A DNA stretch of 7,643 bases from Candidatus Odyssella thessalonicensis (GCA_005240015.1 SBBV01000345.1:1-7643); one strand, 5' to 3'; shown: positions 1-6,911, counted from the first letter of the stretch. Program-made: numbers and translations. The notes: generated by a model not told the origin, from the letters alone.

Positions 1-2
1 AT

Positions 3-857
3 CCGATGCTCATCCCGTTCCCGATTGCTTTCCTAGTCGGCGCTTTCGCGACCGATCTCGCCTGCTGGTATCACGGCGTGCAGGTGCGCGCCGACGGCGT
101 CGTCGCGGAGGTGCCCGCGGTGGCGCAGTGCCAGATGAAGGGCAAGAAGCTCGTGCGCGCCTACCCGGTCGAGGAGCGCGCCGGCGCCATCTTCGTGTGG
201 TTCGGGTCGGATGCCGAGGCGCCACCGCCGCCGCTCGTCCTGGCCGAAGAGCTCGTCTCCGACGAATGGAGCCACATGCTCTGCACCGCGCACTGGGCCT
301 GCAATTACCGCTACGCGATCGACAACGTGATGGACCCGATGCACGGCGCCTATCTGCACAGCGCCTCGCATTCGATGGCCGAGGGCGACAAGACCGCGAC
401 GATGGCGCTGCGCAAGACCGAGACCGGCTTCATCTTCGAGAAGACCGGCCAGCGCGGCGTGAACTTCGACTGGGTCGAGTTCGCCGAGACCAACTGCGTC
501 TGGCTGCGCCTCGCCATCCCCTATCAGAAGAAATACGGGCCGGGCGGCCCGTTCGGCATCATCGGCATGGCGACGCCGGTCGACGAGCAGCACTGCCGCG
601 TCTTCTTCTGGCGCACGCGCCGCGTTCAGGGCTGGCAGCGGAGCGTCTGGCGCTTCCTCTATCGCAACCGGCTCGAGGGCCTGCACTGGCACGTGCTCGA
701 GCAGGACCGCCTGATCCTCGAGAACATGGCGCCGGACGCGCGGAGCCGCGAGTTCCTCTACGAGCACGACCAGGGCATGGCGCGCGTCAGGAAGCTGCTC
801 GAGAAGCGCGCGCGCGACAAGGTGCGCGCGGCGCAATCCGCCGCCGCGGCCGAATAG
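3..857 (+). CDS. Rieske-type aromatic ring-hydroxylating oxygenase, alpha subunit (5' partial)
   Basis: This is the catalytic (alpha) subunit of a Rieske non-haem iron oxygenase, which would use O2 and electrons from a reductase to hydroxylate or demethylate an organic substrate in the cytoplasm. Numbering from the ATG at base 6, the second half of the Rieske [2Fe-2S] motif is Cys20-x2-His23 (CWYHG). The mononuclear iron site is DNVMDPMHGAYLH at 106-118, giving bridging Asp110 and ligands His113 and His118; the third ligand is probably Asp234 in LEQDRLILEN. The first half of the Rieske motif (C-x-H) is missing in frame, and 283 residues is short for alpha subunits (usually 330-450). The ATG at base 6 is therefore not the real start: the gene begins upstream and the first about 60 bases look frame-disrupted. 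The importer ATPase gene follows at once. Substrate unknown; family assignment is firm. Confidence 0.88.
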   Translation, partial: PMLIPFPIAFLVGAFATDLACWYHGVQVRADGVVAEVPAVAQCQMKGKKLVRAYPVEERAGAIFVWFGSDAEAPPPPLVLAEELVSDEWSHMLCTAHWACNYRYAIDNVMDPMHGAYLHSASHSMAEGDKTATMALRKTETGFIFEKTGQRGVNFDWVEFAETNCVWLRLAIPYQKKYGPGGPFGIIGMATPVDEQHCRVFFWRTRRVQGWQRSVWRFLYRNRLEGLHWHVLEQDRLILENMAPDARSREFLYEHDQGMARVRKLLEKRARDKVRAAQSAAAAE

Positions 858-866
858 GTGAGGCGG

Positions 867-1658
867 ATGGCGATCCGGCTTCAGTTCGAGCGCGTGACGA
901 AGAGCTTCCCGCCGCAGCGGCGCGGCGGCGAGGGCGTCACCGCGATCGTGGACGTCGACGTGCGCGTCGCCGACCGCGAGGTGGTGGCGCTGATCGGCCC
1001 GTCGGGCTGCGGCAAGAGCACGCTCTTGAACCTCGCCTCCGGCCTCGACCGGCCGAGCCGCGGCCGCGTCTATGTCGACGGCAGCGAGGTGACCGGGCCC
1101 AACAGCCACGTCGCCTTCATGCTGCAGCGCGACCTCCTGCTGCCGTGGCGCTCGATCCTCGACAACGTGACGTTCGGCCAGGAGATCCAGCACGTCGAGA
1201 GGGAGCGCCGGCGCGAGATCGCGCTTAAGCTGCTCGCCAAGTATCACTTGGGCGATTTCGTCGATCACTATCCGCATCAGCTCTCGGGCGGCATGCGCCA
1301 GCGCGCGGCGTTGGCGCGCACGATGGCGATGAACCCCGACGTGCTGCTGCTCGACGAGCCGTTCTCGGCGCTCGATGCGCAGACCAAGATGGTGCTGCAG
1401 CAGGACCTGGCGCGCACGCTGTGGGAGGAGAAGAAGACCGCGTTCCTCATCACGCACGATCTGCTCGAGGCGATCGCACTCGCCGACCGCGTGCTGGTGA
1501 TGTCGCGCCGCCCGGGCCGCATCGTGCGCGAGATCGCGGTGGACCTTCCCGAGCGCAACAATCCGATGGTGCGCCGCCAGCGCCCCGAGATCGGCAAGCT
1601 GATGGCCGAGCTGATGTCGCTGCTCGACATCGGCCAGGGCGACCGGCTGGACGGGTGA
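867..1658 (+). CDS. ABC transporter ATP-binding protein, nitrate/sulfonate/taurine type (SsuB/TauB-like)
   Basis: Cytoplasmic ATPase that would power a small-organic-anion importer with the permease encoded next. From the ATG at 867 (263 aa) it shows Walker A GPSGCGKST at 44-52, Q-loop Gln87, the signature LSGGMRQR at 139-146, Walker B VLLLDEP at 159-165, the D-loop SALD at 167-170 and the switch His197. Length and the single-domain layout without a TOBE tail match the SsuB/TauB/NrtD group. A GTG at 858, just after the oxygenase stop, would add three residues. I prefer ATG 867 because AGGTG at 856-860 sits 6 bases upstream and the protein then begins MAIRLQFE, as in relatives. It is almost certainly co-transcribed with the oxygenase gene. 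The family is certain; the substrate cannot be read from the ATPase. Confidence 0.93.
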   Translation: MAIRLQFERVTKSFPPQRRGGEGVTAIVDVDVRVADREVVALIGPSGCGKSTLLNLASGLDRPSRGRVYVDGSEVTGPNSHVAFMLQRDLLLPWRSILDNVTFGQEIQHVERERRREIALKLLAKYHLGDFVDHYPHQLSGGMRQRAALARTMAMNPDVLLLDEPFSALDAQTKMVLQQDLARTLWEEKKTAFLITHDLLEAIALADRVLVMSRRPGRIVREIAVDLPERNNPMVRRQRPEIGKLMAELMSLLDIGQGDRLDG

Positions 1659-1662
1659 AGCG

Positions 1663-2565
1663 ATGGCCGAATCCACCCCCACCGCCGCCGTGCCGACCGT
1701 GACGCCGCCCGCCGGCGCCGCCGCGCACGAAGCCGAGCGCCTCGCGGCGCCGCCGAGCTTCTGGCGCGCCTACCGGGTGCCGATCTGGAGCGCGATCGTG
1801 CTGGTGCTGTTCGTCGCCGGCTGGGAATGGGGGTTCCGCGCGCTCGGCGTGCCCAAATACTTCATCCCGACGCTGAGCGAGATCGGCAGCGAGTTCGTGC
1901 GCGCCTACGAGCGCATGGACCTCGTCAACCACACCGCGGTCACCTCGTTCGAGGTGCTGCTCGGCTTCGCGCTCGGCAGCATCCTCGGCATGACCATGGG
2001 CTACATCCTCGGCATGTCGCCCACCGCCGAAGTGGTGCTCTCGCCTTACATCCTGGCGCTGCAGATCGCGCCCAAGGTCGCGTTCGCGCCGCTGTTCGTG
2101 CTGTGGTTCGGCTTCTCGGTCGAGGCCAAGATGTCGGTCGCGATCCTGGTGGCGGTCCTCGTCGTCTTCTTCCCGATCATGATCAACGTGCTGGGCGCCG
2201 TGCGCGCGGTCGATCCGGCGATGATCAACCTCGCGCGCACCTTCAACGCCACGCGCTGGCAGATCTTCTGGAAGATCGAATTCCCGGCCTCGATGCCGGC
2301 CCTCTTCTCGGGCCTGCGCATCGGCTCGACGCTCGCGGTGATCGGCGTCACGGTCGGCGAGCTCGTCGGCGGCATCAACCGCGGCCTCGGCTTCCTGCTG
2401 CTGAGCGGCGAGACGATGGGGGCACCGCTCGTCTTCCTCGCCATCATCGTGCTGACCGTGATCGGCATCGTCGCCTACTGCGCCGTGATCTTCGCCGAGC
2501 GGCGCGTGCTGCACTACATGCCGCGCCGCGACTTCGGCGGAATGAACGCTCAAGGAGGAAAATAG
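1663..2565 (+). CDS. ABC transporter permease, nitrate/sulfonate/taurine type (SsuC/TauC-like)
   Basis: Inner-membrane permease of a binding-protein-dependent importer, 300 aa. An Ala/Pro-rich N-terminus of about 40 residues precedes predicted membrane helices at roughly 41-59, 93-118, 126-148, 157-179, 217-236 and 258-278. The cytoplasmic coupling loop (EAA-like motif) lies at about 188-222, within LARTFNATRWQIFWKIEFP and the following ALFSGLRIG, as in BPD_transp_1 permeases. The start lies 4 bases after the ATPase stop with only a weak purine-rich site upstream, so translation is probably coupled to the ATPase gene. The two components would form a homodimeric permease with an ATPase dimer. 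The periplasmic binding protein that would set specificity is not in the window and may lie upstream. Taurine, aliphatic or aromatic sulfonate, nitrate or pyrimidine-precursor transport are all possible. Confidence 0.93.
   Translation: MAESTPTAAVPTVTPPAGAAAHEAERLAAPPSFWRAYRVPIWSAIVLVLFVAGWEWGFRALGVPKYFIPTLSEIGSEFVRAYERMDLVNHTAVTSFEVLLGFALGSILGMTMGYILGMSPTAEVVLSPYILALQIAPKVAFAPLFVLWFGFSVEAKMSVAILVAVLVVFFPIMINVLGAVRAVDPAMINLARTFNATRWQIFWKIEFPASMPALFSGLRIGSTLAVIGVTVGELVGGINRGLGFLLLSGETMGAPLVFLAIIVLTVIGIVAYCAVIFAERRVLHYMPRRDFGGMNAQGGK
2552..2558 (+). promoter_or_regulatory. Strong ribosome binding site of the cupin gene
   Basis: AAGGAGG lies inside the last codons of the permease gene, 9 bases before the ATG at 2568. 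It is the best Shine-Dalgarno match on this strand and it fixes the cupin start. It suggests the cupin is translated efficiently and independently of the permease. Confidence 0.8.
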
Positions 2566-2567
2566 CC

Positions 2568-3116
2568 ATGGACTCGCCGTCCGCTTCCCGCTCCGCCGCC
2601 GCGCCCGCGCCCGAGGGCACCAAGCGCTCGCTCGCCGAATGGATGCAGGGGCGCATCGCGCGCTACGAGACGCGCACCTATGACTGGGACGCGCTGAAGT
2701 TCCAGGCCGATTACGATCCCAAGTACCGGCGCGCGCAGATGCGCTACCTGGGCACCGGCGGCACCGGCGTCGATGCCGACAGCAACGCCGTGCCGGCCGA
2801 GCATTTCACCTTCTCGACCATGGTGCTGCCGCCCGGCTGCGAAGGGCCGCTCCACGTCCATCACGACGTCGAGGAAGTGTTCTTCATGATCCGCGGCAAG
2901 GTGCGGCTCTTCTTCGAGAAGGACGGCGAGAAATGGGAGACGGTGCTGGGCGAGCGCGATCTCGTCTCGGTGCCGCCCGGGGTCTATCGCGGCCTCGTCA
3001 ACGAGCGCGACGAGGAGGCGCTGATGTGCGTGATGCTGGGCTCGCCCAAGCCCACGATCCCCACCTATCCGCCCGATCACCCGCTCGCGAAGATCGACCG
3101 GGGGAAGAAAAAGTAG
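2568..3116 (+). CDS. Cupin domain protein with altered second metal motif
   Basis: A 182-residue single-domain cupin whose precise role is unknown. It could be a small dioxygenase, isomerase or sensor in the same catabolic pathway. Cupin motif 1 is GPLHVHHDVEEVFFMIRG, with candidate metal ligands His96, His98 and Glu102 or Glu103. Motif 2 is around GERDLVSVPPGVYRGLVN (128-145). The His expected after PxG-x2 is replaced by Arg141, while the downstream Asn145 is kept, so one of the usual four metal ligands is missing. The first about 20 residues are Ala/Ser/Pro-rich and probably disordered; the C-terminus is Lys-rich. There is no signal peptide. The gene starts 2 bases after the permease stop with a strong ribosome binding site, so it belongs to the same operon. 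The cupin fold is clear; an enzymatic role is only inferred. Confidence 0.88.
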   Translation: MDSPSASRSAAAPAPEGTKRSLAEWMQGRIARYETRTYDWDALKFQADYDPKYRRAQMRYLGTGGTGVDADSNAVPAEHFTFSTMVLPPGCEGPLHVHHDVEEVFFMIRGKVRLFFEKDGEKWETVLGERDLVSVPPGVYRGLVNERDEEALMCVMLGSPKPTIPTYPPDHPLAKIDRGKKK

Positions 3117-3132
3117 CCTGCGGCCCCTCAGC

Positions 3133-3230
3133 CGTCATCCTGAGCGAAGCGAAGGATCTCTGGCGGCAGAGGATCGCGTTCAACGAGGAGGCTAGTCGGA
3201 GAGAGATGCTTCGCTGCGCTCAGCATGACG
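3133..3230. repeat. Imperfect palindromic interspersed repeat, copy 1
   Basis: The left arm (3133-3161) begins CGTCATCCTGAGCGAAGC. The right arm (3202-3230) is its near-perfect reverse complement, differing at three of 29 positions, around a 40-base loop. The arm is a widespread bacterial intergenic motif, often seen as spurious peptides containing VILSEAKDL or MLRCAQHD. It behaves like a REP-type palindrome and could form a large hairpin in the transcript. It starts 17 bases after the cupin stop and ends 19 bases before the SDR start, filling nearly all of the cupin-SDR gap. It may lower read-through or protect the upstream messenger RNA from 3' decay. Confidence 0.85.
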
Positions 3231-3249
3231 ATGTGGAATTGGCGAACCC

Positions 3250-4011
3250 ATGACCTCGCTCGCCGGCAAGATCATCGTCGTCACCGGCGCCGGGCGCGGG
3301 CTCGGGCGGGCGTTCGCCGAGGGCGCGGCCAAGGCCGGCGCCGCGGCGGTGGTGGTGGCGGAGCTCGTCGACGAATGGGGCCGGGCGACCGTGGCGGCGC
3401 TGCAGAAATCGGGGCACGAAGCGATGTTCGTGGCGCTCGATTTGGGCGAGCCGGCCAGCGTGGCGGCGATGGCCGAGGCCGTGGGCCGGCGCTACGGCCG
3501 CATCGACGGCCTCGTCAACAACGGCGCCATCGCCACCGGCATCGGCGGCAAGACCTTCGAGGAGATCGACATCGAGACCTGGGACAAGGTCATGCGCGTC
3601 AACGTGCGCGGCACCTGGCTCGCGACCAAGGCCTGCGCGCCCTGGCTGCGGAAAGGGACGAGCGGCGCCCGCGTCGTCAACATCGCGTCGGACACGGCGC
3701 TCTGGGGCGCGCCGCGCCTCCTGCACTACGTCGCGAGCAAGGGCGCCGTGATCGCGATGACGCGCTCGCTCGCGCGCGAGCTCGGGCCCGACCGCATCGC
3801 CGTCAACGCCGTGGCGCCGGGCCTGACCGAAGTCGAAGCGACACAATACGTGCCGAAAGAACGGCACGAGCTCTACGTGCAGGGCCGCGCCATGTCGCGC
3901 GCGCAGCAGCCCGAGGACGTGGTCGGCGCCGTGCTCTATCTGCTCTCCGACGGCGCCGCCTTCGTCACCGGCCAGCTGCTGCCGGTGAACGGCGGCTTCG
4001 TGCTGCATTGA
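3250..4011 (+). CDS. Short-chain dehydrogenase/reductase (SDR) family oxidoreductase
   Basis: Cytoplasmic NAD(P)-dependent oxidoreductase of the classical SDR family, 253 aa. It has the Rossmann glycine motif TGAGRGLG at 12-19, Asp64 in the DL pair that contacts adenine, NNGA at 90-93 (commonly NNAG), and the catalytic tetrad Asn118, Ser147, Tyr160, Lys164 (YVASK). A C-terminal VTGQLLPVNGG is typical of the family. Glu38 at the end of the second strand (VVVAEL) suggests preference for NAD(H) over NADP(H), which is an inference. In context it could oxidise a diol or alcohol made by the upstream oxygenase. No good Shine-Dalgarno is visible before the ATG. The gene is bracketed by two copies of the same palindromic repeat, so it may be less tightly expressed with the operon. 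The family is certain, the substrate unknown. Confidence 0.94.
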   Translation: MTSLAGKIIVVTGAGRGLGRAFAEGAAKAGAAAVVVAELVDEWGRATVAALQKSGHEAMFVALDLGEPASVAAMAEAVGRRYGRIDGLVNNGAIATGIGGKTFEEIDIETWDKVMRVNVRGTWLATKACAPWLRKGTSGARVVNIASDTALWGAPRLLHYVASKGAVIAMTRSLARELGPDRIAVNAVAPGLTEVEATQYVPKERHELYVQGRAMSRAQQPEDVVGAVLYLLSDGAAFVTGQLLPVNGGFVLH

Positions 4012-4038
4012 GGTAAAGATGCGAGGCGCAACCCACCC

Positions 4039-4162
4039 CGTCATCCTGAGCGAAGCGAAGGATCTCTCTCCGGCGAGCCTCGGCGCCGGCGCCGCGTCCG
4101 CGCTGCGGCTCGTGGGCCAGAGATCCTTCGCGCGGGCCTTCGGCCCGTCGCTCAGGATGACG
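4039..4162. repeat. Imperfect palindromic interspersed repeat, copy 2, possible bidirectional terminator
   Basis: The left arm (4039-4067) is identical over 29 bases to the left arm of copy 1. The right arm (4119-4162) is its reverse complement interrupted by an extra 15-base hairpin at 4133-4147 (CGGGCC, loop TTC, GGCCCG). Inside the 51-base loop are an inner stem, CGAGCC at 4074-4079 with GGCTCG at 4107-4112, and a palindrome GGCGCCGGCGCC at 4082-4093. The element lies between convergent genes: the SDR stop is 27 bases before it and the radical SAM stop 11 bases after it. That placement fits a two-way transcription end, although no T-tract is present. Confidence 0.85.
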
Positions 4163-4173
4163 GTCTTCGACCG

Positions 4174-5142
4174 TCACTTCGCGCTGCATGAGCCGCCGCC
4201 GAGCACGCAGAAGCGCGCGCAATGCGGATGGTTGAGCTTCACCGCGCCGGCGGCGTCGGCAAGCCGCGCGCCGAGCTCGAATTGCGGATCGTAGGGCAGG
4301 AGCGTGCAGGCGACGACGGCGGGGCGCTCCGCCCCTTTCCGCTTCACGACCATGCGCGAGCTCGCGCACATCATCGCGTCGGGATGCACGCCCAGGATGT
4401 CCCAGCAGGCGGTGGTGATCTCGGGCACGTCGAGCGTCGCGTCCATCTCGGGGAACAGCACGAGGCGGCCCGGGTCCTTGGCGTCGAGCACCATGCCGAG
4501 CTCGCGGAACAGGCGCTGGTAGCCTTCGCGCAGCTTCTCCTCGCTTTCCTTCCACACCGTGCGACCGGCGACGGCGAGGCTGAAGCCGTTGGCGGCGAGC
4601 CAGGCCAAGCCCTCCTTCATCGGCGCCCAGCTTCGGGCACCGCGCTCGAGCTCGTGCAGGGTCGGCGAATAGTGATCGACCGAGACGCGCAGCGTGAGCC
4701 GCGCGCCGAAGCGCTCCTTCAGCGAGAGCAGCGCCGCTTTGTGCCGCTGCATCGGCTTCATCGCGTTGGTGAGCACGAGCACGTCGAAGCCGCGCTGGAG
4801 CGCCTCTTCGAGCATCGCGATGATGCCGGGGTTCAAGAACGGCTCGCCGCCGGTGAAGCCGATCTCGCGCACCGGCCAGCCGAGCGTCTTGATCTCGTCG
4901 AGATACTCGCTCACCTCCGCCGGCGTGAGGTAGACGAGCGCGTCGTTGGTCGGGCTCGATTCGATGTAGCAATTCGTGCAGGTGAGATTGCAGAGCGTGC
5001 CCGTGTTGAACCACAGGGTCTCGAGGCGCGACAACGCCACCGAGGCGCGCCGCTCGCCCTTGGCCGTGATGTCGGGATGCCGGAATTTCCGGGGATCGAG
5101 CCCCGGCTTCTCTCGGCGCAGCGCTTCGACTGCGGGATTCAT
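4174..5142 (-). CDS. Radical SAM protein of unassigned function, Cys-rich C-terminus
   Basis: A 322-residue radical SAM enzyme, which would cleave S-adenosylmethionine with a [4Fe-4S] cluster to start radical chemistry. The cluster motif is Cys51-x3-Cys55-x2-Cys58 (CNLTCTNC), followed by the SAM-contacting GGEP at 98-101. Six further cysteines lie in the C-terminal third: Cys246, Cys259, Cys279, Cys308, Cys312 and Cys319. This suggests one extra Fe-S cluster (SPASM or twitch-like) or a zinc site. I do not recognise a characterised subfamily. The ArsS-type arsenosugar enzyme is a possible relative but lacks an arsenic context here. The start is supported by GGAGGG 9 bases upstream. No small precursor peptide gene is visible beside it. 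It lies downstream of two phosphodiesterase genes on the same strand, separated by 151 bases with possible regulatory repeats, and converges with the SDR gene. Confidence 0.9.
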   Translation of the reverse strand: MNPAVEALRREKPGLDPRKFRHPDITAKGERRASVALSRLETLWFNTGTLCNLTCTNCYIESSPTNDALVYLTPAEVSEYLDEIKTLGWPVREIGFTGGEPFLNPGIIAMLEEALQRGFDVLVLTNAMKPMQRHKAALLSLKERFGARLTLRVSVDHYSPTLHELERGARSWAPMKEGLAWLAANGFSLAVAGRTVWKESEEKLREGYQRLFRELGMVLDAKDPGRLVLFPEMDATLDVPEITTACWDILGVHPDAMMCASSRMVVKRKGAERPAVVACTLLPYDPQFELGARLADAAGAVKLNHPHCARFCVLGGGSCSAK

Positions 5143-5151
5143 CTATGACGT

Positions 5152-5157
5152 CCCTCC
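5152..5157 (-). promoter_or_regulatory. Ribosome binding site of the radical SAM gene
   Basis: On the minus strand GGAGGG, within a GGGGAGGGA purine run, precedes the ATG at 5142 by 9 bases. It is a strong site and decides this start over internal ATG codons. The gene can therefore be translated without coupling to the phosphodiesterase genes upstream. Confidence 0.75.
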
Positions 5158-5188
5158 CCAGGCCCCGCCTGCAAATACGCGATTCGCG

Positions 5189-5207
5189 CGTGCCGCATCT
5201 AGGCACG
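5189..5207. promoter_or_regulatory. Inverted repeat upstream of the radical SAM gene
   Basis: CGTGCC and GGCACG form a perfect 6-base inverted repeat around a 7-base spacer, 47-65 bases upstream of the radical SAM start. It could be an operator half-site pair or a small leader hairpin. The rest of the gap (5143-5293) is less GC-rich than its surroundings, with A-runs at about 5252-5256 and 5275-5279. It also has two GTCAG words exactly 11 bases apart (5258-5262 and 5269-5273). I could not assign a convincing -35/-10 pair. A six-base stem can arise by chance in GC-rich DNA, so this is tentative. Confidence 0.35.
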
Positions 5208-5293
5208 ATGTGGCGCTCAAAGCCAACCACGACGAATCCCGCATCGTTCAACAAAATGTCAGTCGCGCGTCAGCAAAAATCGAGCCGTGCGCC

Positions 5294-6094
5294 TCAACCT
5301 CGGCCATAAGGATAAGGCCCTTCGAAATCGCCGATCGGCACGGTGTGGGTCACGAGCCCGGCGCCCTCGCTCCAAATGTGCAGTTGAAAACCGGGCGGCT
5401 CGAAGACGTAGCGCAGCGGCGTGCCGGGCACGAGGTCGAGCGCGATCTGATGCGCCGAGGACGGGCAGGTGGTGGCGACCGTGCCGCCGACGCGCGCCTG
5501 GATCGAGCGGTGGAGATGGCCCGCCACGATGCGCTCGACGTTCGGATGGCGCGCGATCACGGCCGCGAAGCCGTCGGCATTGGCGAGGCCGTAGCGGTCC
5601 ATGTGCGGGATGCCGGTGATGAAAGGCGGATGGTGCAGCATCACGATGGTGGGACGCGTCGGCGCCGCCGCGAGCGCGCGTTCGAGCCAGGCGAGGCGCT
5701 CCGTGCAGAGCTCGCCGCCGCCTTCGCCGGGGATCAGCGTGTCGAGCGCCACGATGCGCACCGGCCAGTCCTCGAGCACGTATTGGAGGAAGCCCTCGCG
5801 CGGCAGGTAACGGTGCGCGGGGAACCCGTCGCGCAGCGCCTCGCGCGCATCGTGATTGCCGGGGATGAGGAAGACCGGCGCCTTCAGCGGCGCGATCAGC
5901 CGGGCGAGGTGCGCGTATTCCTCGGGCTTGCCGCCCTCGACAAGGTCGCCGGTCATGAGCACGAGATCGACCGGCGGCTCCAAGCGGTTCACGGCCGCCA
6001 CCGCCGCAGCGAGGAAGCCGGCCGTGTCCACGCGCCCCATCAGGAGCTTGCCGGGGACGCGGACATGCATGTCGGAGATCTGGGCGATCTGCAT
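5294..6094 (-). CDS. GpdQ-like metallophosphodiesterase, downstream copy
   Basis: A 266-residue calcineurin-like metallophosphoesterase, resembling the glycerophosphodiesterase GpdQ in length and motif spacing; cAMP phosphodiesterase (CpdA) is a more distant alternative. It would hydrolyse a phosphodiester using two metal ions. Candidate metal ligands are Asp8 and His10 (SDMH), Asp50 (TGD), Asn80 with catalytic His81 (PGNHD), the His154-155 pair (HHPP), and His193 and His195 (GHLH). An open frame continues upstream to 6319, but that would run deep into the neighbouring gene. The ATG at 6094 aligns residue for residue with the start of the upstream paralogue. There is no clear Shine-Dalgarno; the start lies 5 bases after the upstream stop, so coupling is likely. 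It is about 72% identical to the upstream copy and has no signal peptide. Confidence 0.92.
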   Translation of the reverse strand: MQIAQISDMHVRVPGKLLMGRVDTAGFLAAAVAAVNRLEPPVDLVLMTGDLVEGGKPEEYAHLARLIAPLKAPVFLIPGNHDAREALRDGFPAHRYLPREGFLQYVLEDWPVRIVALDTLIPGEGGGELCTERLAWLERALAAAPTRPTIVMLHHPPFITGIPHMDRYGLANADGFAAVIARHPNVERIVAGHLHRSIQARVGGTVATTCPSSAHQIALDLVPGTPLRYVFEPPGFQLHIWSEGAGLVTHTVPIGDFEGPYPYGRG

Positions 6095-6099
6095 CGCGA

Positions 6100-6911
6100 T
6101 CAGGAGATAAGCTTGCCCTCCGGCTCGCGGAAGGGATACGGGCCGTCGAAACGGCCGATAGTCACCGTGTGCGTCACGAGCCGGCCGTCGTTCCAGACAT
6201 GGAGCTGGTAGCCCGGCGGCTCCATCGCGAAGCCGAGCGTGGCGCCGGTGCGCAGGTCGAGCACGATCTGGTGCGCCGGCGAGGGGCACGTGGTGGCCAC
6301 CGTGCCGCCGACGCGGCACTGGATCGAGCGGTGCAGGTGTCCGGCGATGATGCGCTCGACCTGGGGATGGCGCGCGATCACCGCGGCGAACTTGTCGGCG
6401 TTCTTGAGATCGTGGCCGTCCATGAAGCTGATGCCGGTGTGAAACGGCGGATGATGCAGCATCACGACGGTCGGCCGCTTGGGTGCCGCCGCCAGCGTGC
6501 GCTTGAGCCAGGCAAGGCGCTCGTCGCAGACCTCGCCGCCGCCTTCGCCGGGAATGAGCGTGTCCACGGCCACGAGGCGCACCGGCCAGTCCTCGATCGT
6601 GTAGTTGAGGAAGCCCTGGCGCGGCAGGTAGCGATGCGCGGGAAATCCCTGCCGCATCTCGTCGCGGCCGTCGTGATTGCCGGGCATCAGGAACACCGGC
6701 GCCTTCAACGGCGCGATCAGGGCGGCAAAGTGCTCGTATTCGGCCGGCAGCGCGAAATCGACGAGATCGCCGGTCATGACGATGACGTCCGGGGCGGGGT
6801 CGAGCGCGTTCACATGCGCCACCGCCGCGGCGAGAAACTTCGCGGTGTCGACGCGGCGATAGGCGAGCTTGCCGGGGATGCGGATATGGGTGTCGGTGAT
6901 CTGGGCGATGA

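Noticed and set aside
33..1682. Long minus-strand open frame (549 codons) opposite the oxygenase and ATPase genes
   Set aside because: It is a shadow frame in GC-rich DNA. The composition is rich in His, Arg, Ala and Asp with no domain motif, while the opposite strand encodes two proteins with clear family motifs.
2933..3253. Small plus-strand frame containing VILSEAKDL and MLRCAQHD
   Set aside because: These peptides are spurious translations of the interspersed palindromic repeat, and the frame overlaps the cupin gene out of frame.
3133..4162. CRISPR array or insertion sequence around the SDR gene
   Set aside because: There are only two repeat copies, about 0.9 kb apart and enclosing a normal metabolic gene. 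No transposase, short regular spacers or target-site duplications were seen.
5143..5293. tRNA, small RNA gene or riboswitch in the largest gap outside the repeats
   Set aside because: No cloverleaf, CCA end or known riboswitch core could be traced; only short inverted and direct words were found.
6095..6319. N-terminal extension of the downstream phosphodiesterase up to 6319
   Set aside because: The extra 75 codons lie inside the upstream paralogue, are Arg/Ala/Pro-rich, and the ATG at 6094 aligns exactly with the paralogue's start.
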